From Candidatus Woesearchaeota archaeon (GTDB lineage: Archaea; Nanobdellota; Nanobdellia; Woesearchaeales; JACPIF01): 64,000 nucleotides of DNA. The notes below the pieces were generated by a model. The model ran no database searches. It saw only the letters and a program-made list of their open reading frames with translations, and was not told where the DNA came from. Both the position numbers and the translations under genes were made by a program. Numbering within the stretch: position 1 is the first letter of the stretch; every line of letters begins with the position of its first letter. Shown one piece after another: positions 50,087-58,015 of this stretch. Where the stretch lies: the NCBI GenBank assembly GCA_016188215.1, contig JACPIF010000004.1, positions 34,236 through 98,235 of the forward strand, in the 5' to 3' direction.

Positions 50087-50518
50087 CTATATCTTAACTT
50101 TTGTTCCTATGCTTATGCTATTCTTTATTGTATAATTAGCATTGACTTCAAGGACATACTTGGCTGGCTTAGTTGAGTTGTAGAGAGTGCATGGGTCAGC
50201 AGTGCATGGGGCTGCATGCTGTATGTCAACTACCTCCAGGTCTTTGCTTATGAAAATCATGTCTAGGGGGATTAGTGTGTTCTTCATCCAGAATACTCTA
50301 TCGGCTTCATCATCAAAGATGAATAGCATACCCTGGTTTTCCGGCAATGATTCGCGGAACATGAGCCCTTGGGCGCGCTCTTTATCTGTGTCTGCTATCT
50401 CTGCTGTTATGAGTACCAATCCATTCTCTGTGTTTATTGAAACTTCTTTTCGGTCATTAGGCTCTTTTGCGCATCCTATCAAGAGAACTACCAGGAGTAT
50501 CCATACAATGCGCTTCAT
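50087..50518 (-). CDS. DUF192 family lipoprotein
   Basis: A 143-residue lipoprotein of the DUF192 family: signal peptide with lipobox LIGC, then ERAQGLMFRESLPENQGMLF, the conserved WMKNTLIPLDMIFISKDLEV and the tail YVLEVNANYTIKN. DUF192 proteins are small extracytoplasmic beta-barrels of unknown function; the WMKNT motif is invariant in the family. It is convergent with rrp42. Confidence 0.88.
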   Translation of the reverse strand: MKRIVWILLVVLLIGCAKEPNDRKEVSINTENGLVLITAEIADTDKERAQGLMFRESLPENQGMLFIFDDEADRVFWMKNTLIPLDMIFISKDLEVVDIQHAAPCTADPCTLYNSTKPAKYVLEVNANYTIKNSISIGTKVKI

Positions 50519-50605
50519 ACGAATCTGGAGTTTTGCAGAAAATATAAGCTTTGCCTCTGCCTCTTGCCATAAGCTTTTAATAGGCTCTATTTCCCTTACT
50601 TTACT

Positions 50606-50899
50606 ATGAAGGAGATTAACAAGGAAAAGCTGGATAAATACTTTGATGTCACAAGGCGGGCATTAGCTAAGGTAAAGATTGCAGCAGAATGCCCCATAAA
50701 CTGGCAGAAGTCTGCAGAGGATTTCCTGGACATGGCGCAGCGGTATTATGATGATGCGCAGCACTTCATGGAGAAAGGCGATTATGTGACTGCGTTTGCC
50801 GCAATCAACTATGCTCATGGCTGGCTGGATGCAGGCGCCAGATTGGGATTGTTTGATGTCGGGAAGGATAACAAATTGTTTACGGTAGATGATAAATAG
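50606..50899 (+). CDS. DUF357 protein
   Basis: A 97-residue archaeal DUF357 protein with the family's helical hairpin: YYDDAQHFMEKGDYVTAFAA followed by INYAHGWLDAGARLGLFDV. The function of the family is unknown; the ordered helices suggest a small adapter. The agcttttaata box near 50575 lies 27-30 nt before ATG 50606, so it is leaderless. Confidence 0.88.
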   Translation: MKEINKEKLDKYFDVTRRALAKVKIAAECPINWQKSAEDFLDMAQRYYDDAQHFMEKGDYVTAFAAINYAHGWLDAGARLGLFDVGKDNKLFTVDDK

Positions 50900-50958
50900 A
50901 GGAATTGTTGTCCCTTTTGTCATAAAATTTATAACTATTCAGTTGAAAACTTGACTTT

Positions 50959-51606
50959 ATGAAAGTTTATGCAGCCATCCTAGCTGGTTTATTGAGTGCC
51001 GGGTGTTCTGGAATCCCTACGGATATACCAGGAGCGAGTCTCCGTGCCGCCTCGAAAGGCTCAATACTCCACTCAATCAGAGATGAGGTAAACCAATATT
51101 TCTCCCAATCAGCACAGGAGTGCCTTAACGAAGTGGTCGATATGGAGCTTCATTTTTCTTGGTTCTTTGAAAAACCTCCTCACGGAGCCATATATGCCCT
51201 TCATCCAAATGGGCTTAAAATTGTTGGTATAAGCGAAGATAATTTGAAACCTGATAGAGCAATTGAACTAGCGTTTCATGAGCGATTGCACCATCTCGTT
51301 AGGTGCAAGAATATATTAAACCGCCAAGCATTTATGGAGATGTACGAAGGAATGGATCCACGATATTCTATCAAGAATAAAGTAGAAGACTTTTTACAAA
51401 AGCCGCCATATTCTGAGACAACAGACAAAAAAGAAGAAAGGTTCGTACTTTTAGTACAGCTGTGGGCTTGGCAGAGTTATGCGCTTCCACCTGGGATGGA
51501 AGATTATTTAGCAAAGTTCATAAACATGGAGATGGTTAGAGAAAGACAGGAGAGATTAGCAGCAAGGCAAATTCAACTCATTAATAATTCAATGAGACTT
51601 CCTTAA
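50959..51606 (+). CDS. HExxH-containing lipoprotein
   Basis: A 215-residue lipoprotein: the N-terminus MKVYAAILAGLLSAGC ends in the lipobox SAGC. In the mature part, LAFHERLHHLVRCKN contains an HExxH zinc motif, and KEERFVLLVQLWAWQS about 60 residues later may give the third ligand. An extracytoplasmic protease is possible but the family is unknown. Base composition is AT-rich. It overlaps the convergent Nudix gene by 18 nt. Confidence 0.65.
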   Translation: MKVYAAILAGLLSAGCSGIPTDIPGASLRAASKGSILHSIRDEVNQYFSQSAQECLNEVVDMELHFSWFFEKPPHGAIYALHPNGLKIVGISEDNLKPDRAIELAFHERLHHLVRCKNILNRQAFMEMYEGMDPRYSIKNKVEDFLQKPPYSETTDKKEERFVLLVQLWAWQSYALPPGMEDYLAKFINMEMVRERQERLAARQIQLINNSMRLP

Positions 51607-52032
51607 TGCCTCAAAAGCCTTCAATGCCAAATGCTTAACATCAATCGTAACGTGCGGCTTATCCAAGTCTTCTTTTGAGAACCAGGCTGCGCCTTTCAGC
51701 TCCTCGTTGATTTTCAACTGCTCAGGATTTTTTGGCTTGCAGAGGTAGAACAGGCAGCAGTGGTCATGGTCGCCGACATTGTGGACGTTTACGGCAAAGG
51801 GGACTGCAAGGCTGCGCCTGATGTTGCCTTCCATAGGAAGGCTGCTCTGGTTGAGAATTTCTACATCCAGGCCGGTTTCTTCCTTTATCTCCCTGATTAC
51901 AGCATCGTCAGGGATCTCATTCGGCTCGATATGGCCGCCGGGAGGCAGCCAGAGGTCAAGCTTGCGGTGGTGTATGAGCAGCACCTTGCCGTCATGGATG
52001 ACGTAACCTGCTACAACTATCTGTGTTTCCAT
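51589..52032 (-). CDS. Nudix hydrolase
   Basis: A 147-residue hydrolase of nucleoside diphosphates linked to another group. The Nudix box is complete: GHIEPNE, seven residues, then REIKEETG. The N-terminal strand VVAGYVIHDGKVLLIHHRKL and LWLPPGGH are typical. Substrate unknown; a house-cleaning role is likely. Start ATG 52032 is 1 nt after the stop of the HD gene, with which it is probably co-transcribed. Confidence 0.92.
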   Translation of the reverse strand: METQIVVAGYVIHDGKVLLIHHRKLDLWLPPGGHIEPNEIPDDAVIREIKEETGLDVEILNQSSLPMEGNIRRSLAVPFAVNVHNVGDHDHCCLFYLCKPKNPEQLKINEELKGAAWFSKEDLDKPHVTIDVKHLALKAFEALRKSH

Positions 52033-52033
52033 G

Positions 52034-52606
52034 TTATTTCTGAGCCTCCGCTATCTTCTTAGAGCTGTCCATATCCACTTCCTCCCTGAATTTCTTAAGA
52101 AACGGATGGAAGTCAGTGAATTTTTTGCCATATGTGAATTGAAACTCAAACTCTTCGGGAGCCCATGTTGAGATATCCGCTTCATTGTGCTGTATAATAA
52201 CCTCAAGCTTGTCCAGCGCCTTGACTAATTTTGCTTCTAGGGTCTCAGCATTCTCATATTCCTTCCAGAGCTCAATAATCTTCTTTTGAAGGTTAGGGGG
52301 CAAAGGCTGCACAATCCTTTTGACTGCTATCTCTTCACGGATCTTTTCATCAGGACGCTTCCTGAACGCTGGGATATCGCCATCGTACACCTCTCCAAGG
52401 TCATGTATCAGACACATCTCAATCACTTTCCTCATGTCAAGCTTAGGAAATTCATCTTCAAGGACAATTGCCATCATGGACATGCGCCACGAGTGCTCAG
52501 GCACGCTTTCCTGCCTTCCTGATGAAAGCCAGGAATGCCTTGTAACAGACTTGAGAAGCTCTAAATCATGGAGAAATGCAAGGGTATCCTGTATCTTTTT
52601 GTCCAT
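52034..52606 (-). CDS. HD-domain phosphohydrolase, YfbR/HDDC2-like
   Basis: A 190-residue HD protein. Metal ligands are spread as in 5'-deoxynucleotidases: SVPEHSWRMSMMA (first His), LIHDLGEVYDGDIPAF (HD pair and downstream acidic residues) and KALDKLEVIIQHNEAD (last Asp). A dNMP 5'-nucleotidase role is therefore likely. It shares a transcript with the Nudix hydrolase, a combination that suggests nucleotide sanitation. Confidence 0.87.
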   Translation of the reverse strand: MDKKIQDTLAFLHDLELLKSVTRHSWLSSGRQESVPEHSWRMSMMAIVLEDEFPKLDMRKVIEMCLIHDLGEVYDGDIPAFRKRPDEKIREEIAVKRIVQPLPPNLQKKIIELWKEYENAETLEAKLVKALDKLEVIIQHNEADISTWAPEEFEFQFTYGKKFTDFHPFLKKFREEVDMDSSKKIAEAQK

Positions 52607-52640
52607 TAAAATGAAAAGAAAAAGTAAGAATATAATAACC

Positions 52641-52790
52641 TTACTTCTTGCCGAGAATCCTGAATACCTTGGTGCCGCACTTCGGGCAGACGCCTTTCAA
52701 CGCTTTCATGCCATTCTTCATGACAACATTACTGGGATCCTTGATATCAACCTGCTTCTTGCATTTCATGCACCTTGCTTGTTCTGCCAT
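52641..52790 (-). CDS. DUF5679-type zinc-ribbon protein
   Basis: A 49-residue protein with two CxxC pairs: MAEQARCMKCKKQVDIKD and GVCPKCGTKVFRILGKK. The arrangement CMKCK-KxV-(I/M)KDP-N-GxKALKGVCPxCGTK is that of DUF5679, frequent in archaea and some bacteria; the function is unknown. A gaggtga site five bases before ATG 52790 confirms the start. Too short for ordinary gene finders. Confidence 0.85.
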   Translation of the reverse strand: MAEQARCMKCKKQVDIKDPSNVVMKNGMKALKGVCPKCGTKVFRILGKK

Positions 52791-52921
52791 CCAATTCACC
52801 TCATAGGTTTTCTCATTAAAAAGCCTGTATCAGCTTTATAGCTCACTTTCTGAAGCATTCACTATATAAAGCTTACGAAAAACCCTATTGGAATCATCAC
52901 GGAAAGTATGCTTTTTGTATA

Positions 52922-53260
52922 CTACCTGCTGTAGCGCTTGTTGAGAGCGTCAAACAGAATGATTAACTGCGCTACTACAAACGCCACTATAAGGAAGAGC
53001 GTAGGGCTCCACAGAATATAGTGGGTTGTGAAACTCAGGAAAAGGGAGCGCTGCGCCAGGAAGAAGAGCAGCGCGGCAAGCAGGCCTATCAGATAAGGCA
53101 CATACTTCCTCTCTTCAAATAACTCCACGTAGCTGCGCAGCAGGATCGCATAGAGAATAGGCAGGTTGAGCAGCAGCTCAACAATAGTAGGGACAAATAA
53201 TGCAATTCCATACAGGAAAAAGAACAAAACAAGGAGCAGGAACAGGATGTGGATAATCAT
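52922..53260 (-). CDS. Small membrane protein, 3-4 helices
   Basis: A 112-residue hydrophobic protein with about four membrane segments (ILFLLLVLFFFLYGIALFVP, LLNLPILYAILL, LIGLLAALLFFLAQ, TLFLIVAFVVAQLIILF) and few charges. No family recognised. It is preceded, on its own strand, by a three-hairpin element ending about 64 nt before the ATG. Confidence 0.7.
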   Translation of the reverse strand: MIIHILFLLLVLFFFLYGIALFVPTIVELLLNLPILYAILLRSYVELFEERKYVPYLIGLLAALLFFLAQRSLFLSFTTHYILWSPTLFLIVAFVVAQLIILFDALNKRYSR

Positions 53261-53323
53261 GACTCATATAATCAGATGCTGCCTATAAAAATCTTATTCA
53301 TTTTTTACGACTTTACTTGGACT

Positions 53324-53450
53324 TGCAGCTGCGCTGCACTCCACTACGGGAGAGTCCGCGAATATCTATCATTAAGCTGCGGTTCGCGGACCACTCGCAC
53401 AGTCCAGCTCAAGTTCACTTGAGCTGGTTCTCCTGCGCTTTGCCAGTTTA
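53324..53450 (-). repeat. Three-hairpin dispersed element, copy 8 (minus orientation)
   Basis: Read on the minus strand: preface AAACTGGCAAAGCGCAGGA as in copy 1, hairpin 1 CCAGCTCAAGT with turn ga (53404-53427), linker actgtgcgag, hairpin 2 GTCCGCGA/TCGCGGAC (53354-53361, 53384-53391; 22-nt loop), hairpin 3 TGCAGC-NNN-GCTGCA (53324-53338). It begins about 31 nt after the stop of the ACT-domain gene and points at the small membrane protein gene. Confidence 0.85.
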
Positions 53451-53458
53451 TTTCTTTT

Positions 53459-54082
53459 CTATCTCTGCACTGCCTGTAATGCCTTGGCAACGTCATCCTG
53501 GTCTATGAGGAATATGGTGTCTGTGTAACAGCTCATCGTCTCCACGATGTTGATGCCATGCTCTGCAAACAGGCCATAGAGGTAGGACATGACCCCAGGG
53601 GTATCTTCCAGCTTGGCTGAGCTGGTCAAAGTAATCTCTGCCAAATGCTGGTTTATCTTTATGATCTTGTTCCTGAAGTATTCCTTTATCATGGGGAGCA
53701 TATCATCTGCCGTAATTATCGTGATGCTGTTGCTGCCCTGCACCACGTGCAGGCCATTCCCGCGCTTCCTGATAGCTTTCTGCAGCTCAATCAGGCTGTC
53801 AAAATATATGTCCGGCTCAAGGACTGCTGCAACGACGCTGCTCTTGACCTCAAACTTGCTCTTTTTGAGCAGGTCCATGATATCCTTCTCAAATGCTTTC
53901 TGGGCCTTGAGCTTTGCTGCATGGCGCCTGCAGGCAATCAGCACTGCATCAAACTTCCGGATGCCCATCTCCTTCCCAATCTTCCGAGAGAGTGCAGAAT
54001 AGTTGATGAGCCCCTTCTTCAGGCTGTCCATGATGCTGGGGTGCTCCTGGATGTACTGGGCAACTGCCTTTGTGATGTTCAT
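53459..54082 (-). CDS. ACT-domain protein with N-terminal helix-turn-helix-like part
   Basis: A 207-residue protein. Residues 1-60 (QEHPSIMDSLKKGLINYSAL, SRKIGKEMGIRKFDAVLIAC) look like a small helical DNA-binding domain. The C-terminal 70 residues are an ACT fold (EITLTSSAKLEDTPGVMSYL, YGLFAEHGINIVETMSCYTD, TIFLIDQDDVAKALQ) that resembles the aspartokinase-type ACT7 domain. Amino-acid-responsive regulation is a reasonable guess. Archaeal homologues of this layout are known only as conserved hypothetical proteins. Confidence 0.8.
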   Translation of the reverse strand: MNITKAVAQYIQEHPSIMDSLKKGLINYSALSRKIGKEMGIRKFDAVLIACRRHAAKLKAQKAFEKDIMDLLKKSKFEVKSSVVAAVLEPDIYFDSLIELQKAIRKRGNGLHVVQGSNSITIITADDMLPMIKEYFRNKIIKINQHLAEITLTSSAKLEDTPGVMSYLYGLFAEHGINIVETMSCYTDTIFLIDQDDVAKALQAVQR

Positions 54083-54226
54083 AGCGCCTAGTTTTGCGCC
54101 TGACTATTTATTCTTTTCTATTTGTCTTATTTAGGACAGAAAAGTTCTTTTTGTTTTATTTTGGGCAATAGATTTAAAAATGAAAACTATAAAATTAAAT
54201 CTGAAAAATATTTAGGGGGAACATCA

Positions 54227-54805
54227 ATGAAATCACCGCGATTGATTCCTGAAAGGGGATATGAAATTATTGAAAATCCAAAAACTGGAATTTTCATGGT
54301 AAAAGAACTTATGCCATTCATGAATTGGAGATTTAGTGAGGATAGGGGAGATGTAGTCGTTCCAGACTTTCCGGAAAGATTTTATCCTGAGCATCCTAAT
54401 AATCTTAACTATGGTTTTCTTATAATAGGCAGTTATAGAGGAAAAACAAGCGGTGTAACGGTTGCCACAAAGGAGCAGCTACGGATAAATGGCGTACATG
54501 GCGAAACTGTTCCATGGTATTGCCTGGACAAGGTCGTCTCATATCCTTCTAATAATGGCATTATGAGTGACATGATTGCTTTAAGCAGAGCAAGAAAAAT
54601 AGCAATGGCCTTAAGGACAAGTCGGTTGCAGGCGCATGAGGCATACAGTAAAGTTAGTGACATAAATAATGAGAAATGGAGAACTCCAGAACAATATTTC
54701 TGCCACGGCTTTTTTCCGGGCCCTATCACCGACAGAGAAGGAGATATATTCTCAGTAATGTGCATGTATCTCCAGGAGCGCCCTAAAACAACAATGCCTA
54801 AATAA
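54227..54805 (+). CDS. Hypothetical protein, 192 residues
   Basis: Not recognised. From ATG 54227 (MKSPRLIPERGYEIIENPKT), chosen because agggggaac lies seven bases upstream, it is 192 residues. A further 35 upstream codons lie in a stretch that includes the probable promoter (gatttaaaaatg, near 54175). Segments RFSEDRGDVVVPDFPERFYP and LNYGFLIIGSYRGKTSGVTV look beta-rich; the middle is helical. AT-rich composition. Soluble, no signal peptide. Confidence 0.6.
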   Translation: MKSPRLIPERGYEIIENPKTGIFMVKELMPFMNWRFSEDRGDVVVPDFPERFYPEHPNNLNYGFLIIGSYRGKTSGVTVATKEQLRINGVHGETVPWYCLDKVVSYPSNNGIMSDMIALSRARKIAMALRTSRLQAHEAYSKVSDINNEKWRTPEQYFCHGFFPGPITDREGDIFSVMCMYLQERPKTTMPK

Positions 54806-54843
54806 AGAAAGCCTTATAAACTTCTTTCTTTAGGATTCATTGC

Positions 54844-55578
54844 ATGAAGTTCATTGTGCAGAAAGAAGTGTTTGATAGAGTCCCGGGACTTGTCATAGGG
54901 GTTGTGGCAGTTAAAGGATGCAATAACCACGGCAAGGTCCTTGAGATAATGGATCTTCTCGGAGAGGTGGAGATGTTCATCAGCTCCAACTTCACCAAGG
55001 ACACGGTAAGCCAGCACCAGCACATAGAATCCTGGAGGAAGGCATTCGCAGCCTTCAGAAAGGAGGCGCATACATACCATACGCCTGTTGAGCGGCTTAT
55101 CAGGACTATTCTTGAGAAAGGCAGCGTAGAGCAGCAGAATAAGCTGGTTGACATTGCCGCCTATATCTCCCTTAAATATATCATCCCGATTGCATGCTAT
55201 GACCTTGACACCATTTTTGGCGATATTGAGCTTGGCCTTGCTTCTGGAACTGAGAAATTTATAGGAGCAGAGCCAGGGCCTGCTGTCAAGGTTGCAAAGC
55301 AGGAGATCATCTATAAGGATGCGGTCCAGGTATTGAGCAGGGCATGGAACTGGAAGCAGAATTATACCAGCATGATAAGCAAAGATACAAAGAATGCACT
55401 GCTGGTTATTGAAGGTCTGCCGCCTGTACAGCAGGATGAGGTTGAATCCATCATAAAGGAGCTGATTGAGCTCATTGACATGCACTGCCAGGGCGATATA
55501 GGCTACCAGCTCCTTAATGGCGAGCTGCGGCAGCTTGATATAGGCGAGCTTGAGCCGGCGATAAAGCTCAGGTATTAG
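54844..55578 (+). CDS. B3/4-domain protein
   Basis: A 244-residue stand-alone B3/B4 domain, the tRNA-binding/editing-like module of PheRS beta. Landmarks are VPGLVIGVVAVKGCNNHGKV, FRKEAHTYHTPVERLIRTIL, LVDIAAYISLKYIIPIACYD and GAEPGPAVKVAKQEIIYKDA. Free-standing versions are thought to act on amino-acid or mischarged tRNA substrates, but this is not established. It precedes argS by 35 nt. Confidence 0.85.
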   Translation: MKFIVQKEVFDRVPGLVIGVVAVKGCNNHGKVLEIMDLLGEVEMFISSNFTKDTVSQHQHIESWRKAFAAFRKEAHTYHTPVERLIRTILEKGSVEQQNKLVDIAAYISLKYIIPIACYDLDTIFGDIELGLASGTEKFIGAEPGPAVKVAKQEIIYKDAVQVLSRAWNWKQNYTSMISKDTKNALLVIEGLPPVQQDEVESIIKELIELIDMHCQGDIGYQLLNGELRQLDIGELEPAIKLRY

Positions 55579-55613
55579 AAAGCTTTTTATTCTTAGCATA
55601 GGTTCTTTTAGCT

Positions 55614-57290
55614 ATGGATTTTTTCAAGCAAAAGATAACAGATATTTTAAAAAAAGAGACAGGCTTAGATAATATTCCACTGGAGATACCTCCAGATCCC
55701 AAGCTAGGTAATTTTGCGTTCCCCTGCTTTGAGCTGGCACGGAAAGAGCAGAAGAATCCTGCTGTCATTGCTGAGGAACTTGCCCGCAAAATCAGCGCAT
55801 CAGCGATCATTGAGCGTGCTGAGGCAAAGGGTCCATACCTCAACCTATTCATCAATAAGGCGTATTTGACTAAGACTGTACTTGAGCAGCTCCTGCACAA
55901 GGAGAAAACTCCTAAAAAGAAGCAGAAAATCCTGGTTGAATCGCCAGGGCCGAATACCAACAAGCCGCTGCACCTCGGGCATCTGCGGAACATGGCGCTT
56001 GGCATTTCATTGTCTAACCTGCTCAGGAAAACAGGAGCAAAGGTCGTCAATGTTGATATCATCAATGACCGGGGCATCCATATCTGCAAATCAATGCTCG
56101 CCTACCAGAAATTCGGAAAAAGCAGGAAGCCGAACAGGAAACCTGACCATTTTGTGGGGGATTTCTATGTTCTTTATGCCAAACACGAGAAAGAGCTTGA
56201 GCAGGAAGTGCAGGAGATGCTGCAGAAGTGGGAAGCAGGCGATAAAAAAATCAGGGCACTCTGGAAAAAGATGAATGCATGGGCGCTGAAAGGTATCAGG
56301 GAAACCTATAAGCGGTTTGGAGTAAAGATAGACAAGCCGTATTATGAGTCACAGACCTATGACAAGGGCAAGCAGATTGTATTGAAAGGCCTTGAGCAGG
56401 GAATATTTGAAAAAGATGAAAAAGGAGCCATTGTTGTTGACCTTAGCGATATTGGCATGGATAAAAAAGTGCTTTTAAGAAGCGATGGAACAACTGTTTA
56501 TATCACCCAGGACATTTATTTAGCAATAAAACGGTATGAAGATTACAAATTTGACAGGCTTATCCATGTGGTAGGTTCAGAGCAGGAGCACCACTTTAAG
56601 GCATTGATTGGAACGTTCTTGAGGCTTTCCTACCCTTTTGCACATTCAGTTTACCACTTCTCTTATGGCATGATCTCTCTTCCTGAAGGAAAGATGAAGT
56701 CGAGGGAAGGCACTGTTGTGGATGCAGACAATCTTATTGATGAGGTCGTTTCACTTGCTCATGCAGAAGTGAAGAAGCGGAACCCAAAGATGAAAGAGAA
56801 GGATGCTGCAAAAACAGCTGAGATAATAGGCATCGGTGCCATCAAGTTCTTTATCCTCAAGTACGACCCTAAAACTGATTTTGTGTACCATCCTGAGGAA
56901 TCCATGTCGTTTGAAGGAGAGACCGGGCCGTATGTGCAATATGCGCACTCCAGAATAAAATCCATCCTAAAGAAGTATGGCAGGAAAGTGTCATTGAAGA
57001 AGGCAAATGTTTCATTGCTGAAGAATGATAAAGAGCTTGAATTGGTCACTCTTCTGGGAAGGTATAGAGAGACAGTACAGGAGGCAGCTGAGCAGTATAA
57101 GCCGCATCTGGTCGCTAGGCTGCTGCTTGACATATCCCAGGCTTTCAACAGCTTTTACCATGCCTGCCCTATTTTGCAGGCTGAGGAAGAAGAGCTTAAA
57201 CTGGCAAGGATTGCCCTTATTCAGGCTGTTCAATGGGTACTGGCAGATGGGTTAGGACTTCTTGGGATAGAGACGCCTGAGAGGATGTAG
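55614..57290 (+). CDS. argS: Arginyl-tRNA synthetase
   Basis: Class I aminoacyl-tRNA synthetase, 558 residues. The N-terminal Add1 domain contains GNFAFPCFELARKEQKNPAV. The HIGH motif is SPGPNTNKPLHLGHLRN, and the KMSK equivalent is EGKMKSREG. The anticodon-binding domain begins around MSFEGETGPYVQYAHSRI and ends HACPILQAEEEELKLARIAL. The tRNA-Arg(UCG) gene lies only 600 nt downstream. Confidence 0.96.
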   Translation: MDFFKQKITDILKKETGLDNIPLEIPPDPKLGNFAFPCFELARKEQKNPAVIAEELARKISASAIIERAEAKGPYLNLFINKAYLTKTVLEQLLHKEKTPKKKQKILVESPGPNTNKPLHLGHLRNMALGISLSNLLRKTGAKVVNVDIINDRGIHICKSMLAYQKFGKSRKPNRKPDHFVGDFYVLYAKHEKELEQEVQEMLQKWEAGDKKIRALWKKMNAWALKGIRETYKRFGVKIDKPYYESQTYDKGKQIVLKGLEQGIFEKDEKGAIVVDLSDIGMDKKVLLRSDGTTVYITQDIYLAIKRYEDYKFDRLIHVVGSEQEHHFKALIGTFLRLSYPFAHSVYHFSYGMISLPEGKMKSREGTVVDADNLIDEVVSLAHAEVKKRNPKMKEKDAAKTAEIIGIGAIKFFILKYDPKTDFVYHPEESMSFEGETGPYVQYAHSRIKSILKKYGRKVSLKKANVSLLKNDKELELVTLLGRYRETVQEAAEQYKPHLVARLLLDISQAFNSFYHACPILQAEEEELKLARIALIQAVQWVLADGLGLLGIETPERM

Positions 57291-57342
57291 CTCCTTCAAG
57301 ACGCAATCTTTATATATAATGCGGGAATTATAGCGCTTTCAT

Positions 57343-57540
57343 ATGGGCAGAATAAAGACACAGATGATAAAAAGGCTGACGCTGCAGCTCATCAAGGAAT
57401 ACGGCAGGGATACTTTCAGGCCTGATTTCAATGAGAACAAGAAATTAGTTGCGGACAGATTGTCAACAGAGAGCAGCAAGAAAATAAGGAATTCCATCGC
57501 AGGGTATGTCACGAGACTGGTGAAGAAAGGCGTAGAATAA
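57343..57540 (+). CDS. rps17e: Ribosomal protein S17e
   Basis: A 65-residue small-subunit protein of archaea and eukaryotes. MGRIKTQMIKRLTLQLIKEY, then FNENKKLVADRLSTESSKKI and NSIAGYVTRLVKK are diagnostic. A ctttatatataat box (about 57308-57320) lies about 28 nt before the ATG. Alba follows 28 nt after its stop, probably in the same transcript. Confidence 0.95.
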   Translation: MGRIKTQMIKRLTLQLIKEYGRDTFRPDFNENKKLVADRLSTESSKKIRNSIAGYVTRLVKKGVE

Positions 57541-57568
57541 GGCAGTGAATACTTAGGGGGATTGCAGA

Positions 57569-57850
57569 GTGACTGAGGATAACAGCATATTCATCGGCAA
57601 CAAGCCCTTCATGAACTATGTCACGGGAGTAGTGATGCAGTTCACCACCAAGAATGCGGATGAGGTCATTGTCAAGGCAAGGGGCAAGTTCATTTCCAGG
57701 GCAGTAGATGTTTCAGAAGTTGCCATGAAGCGGTTTCTTGAAGGCCAGATAAAGGTCAAGGATATTGTGATAGATTCTGAAGAGTTCCAGAACAGCGAGG
57801 GGAAGCAGGTAAGGGTCTCCACGATTGAGATTACTCTCGTAAGAGTTTAG
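57569..57850 (+). CDS. albA: DNA/RNA-binding protein Alba
   Basis: Archaeal chromatin protein, 93 residues. The core NSIFIGNKPFMNYVTGVVMQ, VIVKARGKFISRAVDVSEVA and VSTIEITLVRV is characteristic; the loop Lys in GNKPFMNY is the usual DNA contact and acetylation region. Translation starts at GTG 57569, seven bases after the strong site taggggga. Confidence 0.93.
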   Translation: MTEDNSIFIGNKPFMNYVTGVVMQFTTKNADEVIVKARGKFISRAVDVSEVAMKRFLEGQIKVKDIVIDSEEFQNSEGKQVRVSTIEITLVRV

Positions 57851-57891
57851 GGATTACCTTTAAATAGCTTTGATTTATTTCCCTATCACAT

Positions 57892-58012
57892 GGGCCTGTA
57901 GTATAATGGACAGAACGGACGGCTTCGGTCAGCAATATCGCTATGATGCATACGCAGAGCTGAACTGTTGGTAGGCAACCGTCAAATCCGGGTTCGAATC
58001 CTGGCAGGCTCA
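57892..58012 (+). tRNA. tRNA-Arg(UCG) with a 49-nt intron
   Basis: Acceptor stem GGGCCTG (57892-57898) pairs with CAGGCTC (58005-58011), with discriminator A and no encoded CCA. D arm 57901-57916; anticodon stem GACGG (57918-57922) and CCGTC (57979-57983). Loop C32 T33 then anticodon TCG (57925-57927) and G37. T arm CCGGG-TTCGAAT-CCTGG (57988-58004), 4-nt variable loop. The intron (57929-57977) lies at the canonical position between 37 and 38, and contains TCAGC/GCTGA, which can form the central helix of a bulge-helix-bulge splice structure. TATA box TTTAAATA (57859-57866) precedes it at promoter distance. Confidence 0.93.
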
Positions 58013-58015
58013 CTA

